Notes under the pieces: generated by a model
What the model saw: only the letters and a program-made list of their open reading frames with translations
What the model was told of the DNA's origin: nothing
Database searches by the model: none
Origin: Diospyros lotus
Lineage: Eukaryota; Streptophyta; Magnoliopsida; Ericales; Ebenaceae
Length of the DNA: 64,000 bases
Direction: 5' to 3'
NCBI RefSeq assembly: GCF_014633365.1
Contig: NC_068347.1
Span: forward strand, 23,644,433-23,708,432
Program-made: the position numbers and the translations under genes
Shown here: one piece after another, positions 58,929 to 64,000 of the stretch
How positions within the stretch are numbered: position 1 is the stretch's first letter
How the letters are laid out: each line of letters opens with the position of its first letter

Positions 58929-60915
58929 TGTAACATCTCTGACTTTGGGAGAATAATAGTAATTAATTTTTGTATTTAAACTAATTTATTTATTAAAGAT
59001 ATTTGACCTTTGTGAAATTTCTTGAGTTTAAAATAATTTATGAGTTTATGATGATTTATTGAAAATTTGTAGTCATAGGAAATTAATGAAAAATATTAAA
59101 TTTAGTATGTTTTTGAAGTGAGAAAAATAATTAGAATTCTATGAAATTTTTGGGCTGAAAAGATTCAGATGATAAGATTTTACAAGTAACTCTTGAATTG
59201 TTCAAAGAACTAGAGTTGATATAAGAACTGAATTAATAAGTGACCAAATCAATTGTAGAGAGTGCCATGAAATTTAGATATTTAAGAAAAATAATATGTG
59301 ATTGACTAGTGTCTCGACACGAGATTTTTTACTATGAAAACAATCTGAATGAGAATAGTTTTCGATAGAGCTAAAATAGAGTTTGAAAAATCGAATTGTC
59401 AGAAGATGGTCAAATGAAACTTCTGAAAAGACAACAGAATTCTTAGGGGGCTCCAGTTTTATATAAAGATAGACTCTAAAGTGATTTTAAGATAAAATAA
59501 TTGTCTTGTAAGGGCACAGAAATAAAAGCGAATCGTAAGCTTAAGTTATTAATATTGGATTTTTAGTATCTCAATAATTATTAAACTAATGATTGAGGGT
59601 GTAATTGCATTTAATCAATCTCCTAAGTTAATTAAGAAAATTTAGAAGTATTAAATATGTAATTTAATTAATTAGTGTATAAGATATATATATATATATA
59701 CGCAAATAAGCACCAGTGTATTATATTGTATAATATAATACAGATAAAATATAATATATGACATATGTATATGCGTGGAGATAAGTGAGCAACAGTGAGA
59801 ATCATGATTAGCCTTGAACTGGGAGATGAATTCAGTCGGCTTCACCCGTGGATTTGAGAATTAAATAGTGGGCGGCTGAGGCTTATTAATAGGGAGATGT
59901 TGCATGAAATTGAAGGCAGGAAGAATTCTCAAAGGAAAGGGGCAAGCAGTGAGGCAAGTAAAGTACATTAGAAATTGAGTGAAATTAGTTTAGTGATTTG
60001 TTTAATTAATTGACTTTACATTATATGTAATTCTGTTAAGGGAATTTTGGGGCATCACCAGTATGTCTAGCGGGTCAATGAAAATTAATAGGTGGATAAT
60101 ATTATAAGGTAAGAGTTTAATATGTTTTGTGTGTAAATTACTTTTATCATGACTTGTATAAGATATTGAGAAAGTGTCTAGACATGGGACAATGAATTGT
60201 TGACCGTGAGAGTTCTAAGATTGAGTTATAGAAAGAACCACTAGGGACCACCTAGAGTTTGAGATAGGTGCGGTGTGACGGGTTTGCATGCATACTGTAT
60301 TTTTTTTTTATTTATGATGTCATACTTATTAATTTACTGCTTTGTATATTGCTTTTATTGAATATTCGGATTCACTCATTTACCCCCACTAACCCAACAA
60401 ATGGTTCGAGGTCTAAAAAAGGGAAAACGGTGTTGGAAGAATAATCGTCGGTTAACAGTGATTACAGATAGTGAAAGAATGAGTTGTGTTTCTGTGTCGC
60501 TTTTGTAATATATGTGCTCTGCGTTTGACTGCAGAAGATGGTTACGATTTAAATATAATCTGATCAAGTTAAGGTTCTTGTTATGAGTAACTCAGAGTGT
60601 GTGTTTGAACTAGTTGGGGATATAAAGTATGTTTAAATATACTTGACTATTGGGATATTTTATTGAGTGTGATGGTTTAACGAAATTAGATTTATATTTT
60701 AAAGGCCTAATCGAGCATAAGAATCAGGTGATTTTTCGTTGCCTATGTATTTTAAACCCGAATTCTCGACAGCCAAAAGTGGCGAAGCTTGGACCCACTT
60801 AAGGCATTCACATTATTTTAATACTTTATATTGACAGAGCATAATCGTCTTTCAAAAATCGAAGTTGTAACTGCAGATTATGATGATACCTGATAATGAG
60901 GGCCATGGCGTCACA
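58929..60915 (+). mobile_element. Solo-LTR-like element, TGTAAC family, plus strand
   Basis: It begins TGTAACATCTCTGAC and ends GGCCATGGCGTCACA, 1987 bases. Flanks are ATTTG and ATTTT (four of five). Joining the flanks gives a sequence that aligns with the undisturbed repeat copy at 58498-58560, which supports the boundaries. The start resembles 9183. A TATATAA lies at 59459-59466. No coding domain. Confidence 0.72.
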
Positions 60916-62024
60916 ATTTTTAAGACCATTAATATAATATGTCACGTTTAAACATTTTCATCCGTGATATGGTTATGCCCTGCCAACACTTGGTATTATT
61001 ATATGAAGGGTAAAAAATCTCCGCAATGTCTTCAACAACTTTAATAAGATTGAGCTTCACAAGTAAAAAATCTTTTTTTCTTTCTCTCAATTAACTCGAG
61101 AGTTGAGCTATGATTTTTAAAATCAAAGACTACTGCAAGTTTAAACATACCTTTATAGCCTTTAGATGTCATCAAAGGAGTTTCAAGGAATTTTGAAAGG
61201 TAACTTGGCGTGGACCAACTAGGCTTCACATTTGAAGAGAAGAAAGCCAGCTTGTGAAGCTTCTTTTATATCAAACGTTGGTTTTTCAAAAAGCTAACCA
61301 TTATTGAAAATTTTAGTTTGTTGTGTGGTTATTGCATATTATTAAAACACTTGAACTTTGAACTTTTATGAGTTTTGTATTTATTTTCACTACGCATAAG
61401 AGTTGTGAAAAATTTTGAAAATCTTACACATCTGTATGACATCCCCAACAACCAGTTTATCATTATGCATTGGGCTTAACGTGCATGCAAACCGTTGATG
61501 TCCTTTTTCAGCTAATTCATGCCACCATTAACCATGATATAAAGAGTGAGTGAAAAATGTTGTCCTATGAATCGATTGGCAAAGGAGGAATGTATTGGGG
61601 TATTGCTCTTGTTCGAGTCATTGTCAGAAAAAAAAAAATAGTTAAGGTGATCTTGAAAATAAAAGACCATCAGATCACTCTCGCATTTATAGGAAAAGAC
61701 TAGGAGTTGAACTGACTGATAAGTACCTTAATTTACATTAACCAAATAGTAGGGGCGCTCGTGACAGTGCGTTAAAAAAAAAGGTAAAAAATGTTCACAA
61801 TCTCTACAATAATTTGAATATTTTAATAAAATTGAGCTTTATAAGTGACAAAATTCATATTATAACCCAAAAAAAATTTACAAGCCATTTCATTTATTTT
61901 AATCTAAAATAAAATTCAAATATGAACAGAGAAATTTAAATTTTAGAGGCCTAAATTTGCTATATATATTCTTATGATTATGATAGGAGGGACAGCTAAT
62001 CCAAATGTACACACTGACGACTGA
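60916..62024. other. Upstream region of CNOT9 copy B
   Basis: AT-rich DNA. 61060-61420 is the partner of 5190-5560. The phrase AATAA.ATTGAGCTT.A.AAGT occurs twice (61041 and 61829), a small internal duplication. No gene is supported. Confidence 0.5.
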
Positions 62025-62183
62025 CGAGTGACGACAACATTTGTAGGACTGACACGTAATTAGAAGTCGAGCGGAAAACACCCCAACTCTCAACTCCCAG
62101 CTCTTCAAAACTGAAGACTCAAGCCCTTTCAGTTCTCCCAATCGGCAAAGGTGCGAGAAAAACGGTGTGAAAAGTACCATTCC
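62025..62183 (+). promoter_or_regulatory. CNOT9 copy B proximal promoter and 5' UTR
   Basis: Counterpart of 24187-24391. It keeps ACAACATTTGTAGGACTGAC, ACGTA, CCAACTCTCAACTCCC, TTCTCCCAATCGGCAAA and AAAACGGTGTG. It has neither the minisatellite nor the (GT)n run of copy A. Confidence 0.55.
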
Positions 62184-62363
62184 ATGGCGAAGCTTCCTCA
62201 ATCTCTCTTCATGAACTCTCCGCTCGCCGGCTCCGTTTCGCCACCTCAGAGCGCCAGCGGGACTCAAGGAGACAAGGATCGCAATATGCAATTAGTCCAG
62301 CAGTTGGTGCTGGATCTCGGCAACCGCGATCTCCGAGAGAACGCTCTTCTCGAACTGTCCAAG
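62184..62363 (+). CDS. CNOT9: CNOT9/Rcd1-like copy B, exon 1 only
   Basis: 60 codons from ATG at 62184 to a GTATAT donor after AAG at 62363. The peptide opens MAKLPQSLFMNSP and ends [12 protein letters not shown]. The [12 protein letters not shown] end is the usual CNOT9 form, whereas copy A has [12 protein letters not shown], so copy B looks less diverged in this exon. Intron 1 aligns with copy A for about 500 bases and is then broken by a reverse-strand copia at 62880. Exons 2-9, if present, lie outside the window, so I cannot say whether the gene is still spliced or is a pseudogene. Confidence 0.8.
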
Positions 62364-62879
62364 GTATATATGTGTATTCTTTTTTTTTTTTTTTAAATTG
62401 ATTTCTTCCATTGCTTTGATTTCCTAAAACAAAAGTGGATTATTGTGTTTATGGACGGAAGTTAGGATCATCATGCAGGATTGAATTTGCGCATGTGGAG
62501 GGATTAGGGCTTCTTCTAATGGTTATTATAGAACCCCAAATATTTTCATTATCTGCTATTCTTGAAATGGGTTGTGGCTTCCATCAGAATTTTTATTTCT
62601 GATTCCTCATGGCCAAATTGTTTATTGGTGTTGAATGTGCAATACTAATCCTTTTGTAGTTTGGATCTCATTAGCTAACGATCTTATTTTTGGATTTTGG
62701 AAGATACATAGTTAGTAAGAGAAAAAAGCTTGGCTATATAGATTATTTGTGACGAGCGTGATAGGAAATCTCTTGAAAACTTGAAAGAATTAGCTTTTAG
62801 GTTGAATAATGCTTCTTTTGTTTTAGTGTAGTTGGTTCTTTTGAGGGCGGTGGGCCTTCTTAAACAATCTGTGGAAGAA
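62364..62879 (+). other. Start of CNOT9 copy B intron 1
   Basis: It aligns with 24640-25161 of copy A: TTTCTTCCATTGCTTTGATT, TGTGTTTATGGAC, CTATTCTTGAAATGGGTTGT, AGGTTGAATAATGCT and TAAACAATC are shared or nearly so. The alignment stops exactly at the copia boundary. Confidence 0.8.
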
Positions 62880-63197
62880 AACTAAAAATGTAGAAGAAAA
62901 GTGAAAACTTGATATATTTCCACTTCCACTTGATTATAATATATTTAGGAGAAAGAAATCAATCAAATCCCTATAACTAAGGAAAAAAAGATGTAATCCT
63001 AATTATATCAATTATTAATTTATATCAATCAATCAATTTCAACAATTAAGATTGATTATAATCAATCTCATAGATTGAGGGATTTATTGGGATTGGTAAT
63101 CAATCCCATAGATTGTGGGATTGTTACAACATTTAAATCTACAAAATATTTGACCAATCACACACATAATCATTGTCTTGATTCACGACACTCCCTC

Positions 63198-63656
63198 TCA
63201 AACTGGTGAATAGACATTATCCATTCCCAACTTGGCTGTAAGCTTGTGAAAGACCTGACTCTTGAGTCCCTTAGTTAGAACGTCAGCTAGCTGTGATTCG
63301 TTTGATATATAAGACGTGCAGATAAGATCATTGTCCAATTTTTCTTTAATAAAATGTTGATTCACCTCAATGTGTTTTGTTCGATCATGTTGCACAGGAT
63401 TGTGTGCAATGTTGATGGCCGACTTATTGTCACAATAGAGCTTTATAGGACCTTCCCACTTGAGTCTTAGATCTTCTAGAATAATCTTTAACCATAATAG
63501 TTCACATATCCTCTGTGCCATTGCCTGGAATTCTGATTCTGCACTTGATCTGGCCACGATAGATTGTTTCTTACTTTTCCAAGTAGCCAAATTTCTACCC
63601 AAGTTTCCAGCTATTACCTGGCTGGTTACCTTGTTGGGCAATGGAGCATGATCCAC
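63198..63656 (-). pseudogene. Copia-4 RNase H and C-terminus
   Basis: The frame carries TWKSKKQSIVARSSAESEF, CDNKSAINIAHNPVQHDRTK and LADVLTKGLKS, ending DNVYSPV and a stop at the purine tract. The first 20 or so residues are not RNase H and seem to come from a gag/protease spacer, so the frame is a deletion fusion. It encodes no reverse transcriptase. Confidence 0.85.
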
Positions 63657-64000
63657 TTTGAATGGTTTTCAAGAACATCTTGAGTTTGCTGATTTCATTA
63701 GCATTCAATTGGTTCAACTTCGATTCAGTTATCGAGTCTACTTTTTCCACAATCTCTTCTTGCTTATTGGAAAAATAGGCCTAATTCTTAGAGGATATAT
63801 TTCTAAATCCCTCCAGTTTCTGTAGCACAATCTCCTTTCCATGCAACTTGAATCAGGTTTCTTGAGTATGCTTCAGCTTTTTACAGTAGGAACACCACAA
63901 ATCTTCCTTCCCGTGTGACTTAAACTACCCATCAGTCCTTCCTCCTTGTGATTTGAACCTTGACCCTTCTCTTTTGTTAGTTAACATGGCTGATCCTTTA
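63657..64000 (-). pseudogene. Copia-4 gag C-terminal fragment
   Basis: On the minus strand the zinc knuckle region reads CSYCKKLKHTQET followed by a stop where the final Cys is expected (near 63853). Downstream text resembles the post-knuckle spacer (LNQLNANEISKLK, near 63716-63678). It leads into the RNase H fusion without protease, integrase or reverse transcriptase. Confidence 0.7.

Larger units (their letters stand above)
62880..64000 (-). mobile_element. Copia-4, reverse strand, cut by window end
   Basis: A minus-strand LTR at 62880-63190 (311 bases) starts TGTCGTGAATC and ends CTTCCACA, with a purine tract (complement of CTCCCTCTC) beside it at 63191-63199. The target-side 5-mer is CAATC (62875-62879); copy A has TAAACAATCATTTT uninterrupted at the same place (25153-25166). 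Coding order on the minus strand is a gag fragment followed directly by RNase H, with most of pol missing. The 5' LTR lies beyond 64000. Confidence 0.88.

Noticed and set aside
62184..62396. Copy B as a short single-exon gene of 81 residues reading through 62363
   Set aside because: The reading beyond 62363 is T-rich intron. The donor and the alignment with copy A show that exon 1 ends at 62363.
1..64000. A new defence, biosynthetic or other multi-gene system
   Set aside because: Apart from CNOT9 and one gene tail, all supported coding sequence belongs to known retroelement families. No cluster of unknown genes is present.

Overview
This window is plant nuclear DNA, most likely from a eudicot with a repeat-rich genome. 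The evidence is AT-rich sequence, one host gene spread over 17 kb in nine exons with GT-AG introns, and a dense load of Ty1/copia elements whose primer sites resemble the initiator methionine tRNA (TGGTATCAGAGCC type). LINEs, tRNA-derived SINEs, MITEs and many long solo-LTR-like blocks are also present. I cannot name the species from sequence alone.

Host genes. (1) 1681-2552 (+) holds the last two exons of a gene I do not recognise. (2) 24392-41506 (+) is a complete gene for a CNOT9/Rcd1-type subunit of the CCR4-NOT complex (nine coding exons, 320 residues). (3) 62184-62363 (+) is exon 1 of a second CNOT9 gene. Its first intron is cut at 62880 by a reverse-strand copia element that runs off the window. 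The two CNOT9 genes share exon 1, the region just upstream and the start of intron 1, so they are a direct duplication about 38 kb apart.

Layout. 1-5 kb: gene 1 tail and AT-rich spacer. 5.2-5.6 kb: a segment that reappears upstream of the second CNOT9 copy at about 61.0-61.4 kb. 9.2-12.5 kb: LTR-like blocks with tandem repeats. 12710-23835: a copia element that contains a second copia (17302-23412), which contains a hAT-like MITE (19228-20088), which contains a further inverted-repeat unit (19535-19881). 24.2-41.7 kb: the CNOT9 gene. Its introns hold a possible inverted-repeat element with hairpins, a Tourist-like MITE, two LINE remnants, a SINE and an antisense copia (33933-39220) that itself carries a 303-bp solo LTR. 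42-61 kb: a second SINE, a LINE ORF1 (DUF4283-type) remnant, and a stack of long LTR-like elements defined by TG...CA ends and 5-bp target duplications (46121-50099 with 46970-48992 nested; 51082-55495; 55705-57930; 58929-60915). 62-64 kb: the second CNOT9 start and its disrupting copia.

The main biological story is gene duplication followed by transposon growth. One CNOT9 copy stays open although its introns and upstream region have expanded greatly. The other is interrupted within intron 1. I saw no CRISPR array, bacterial operon, rRNA or free-standing tRNA gene, and no clearly new functional system.
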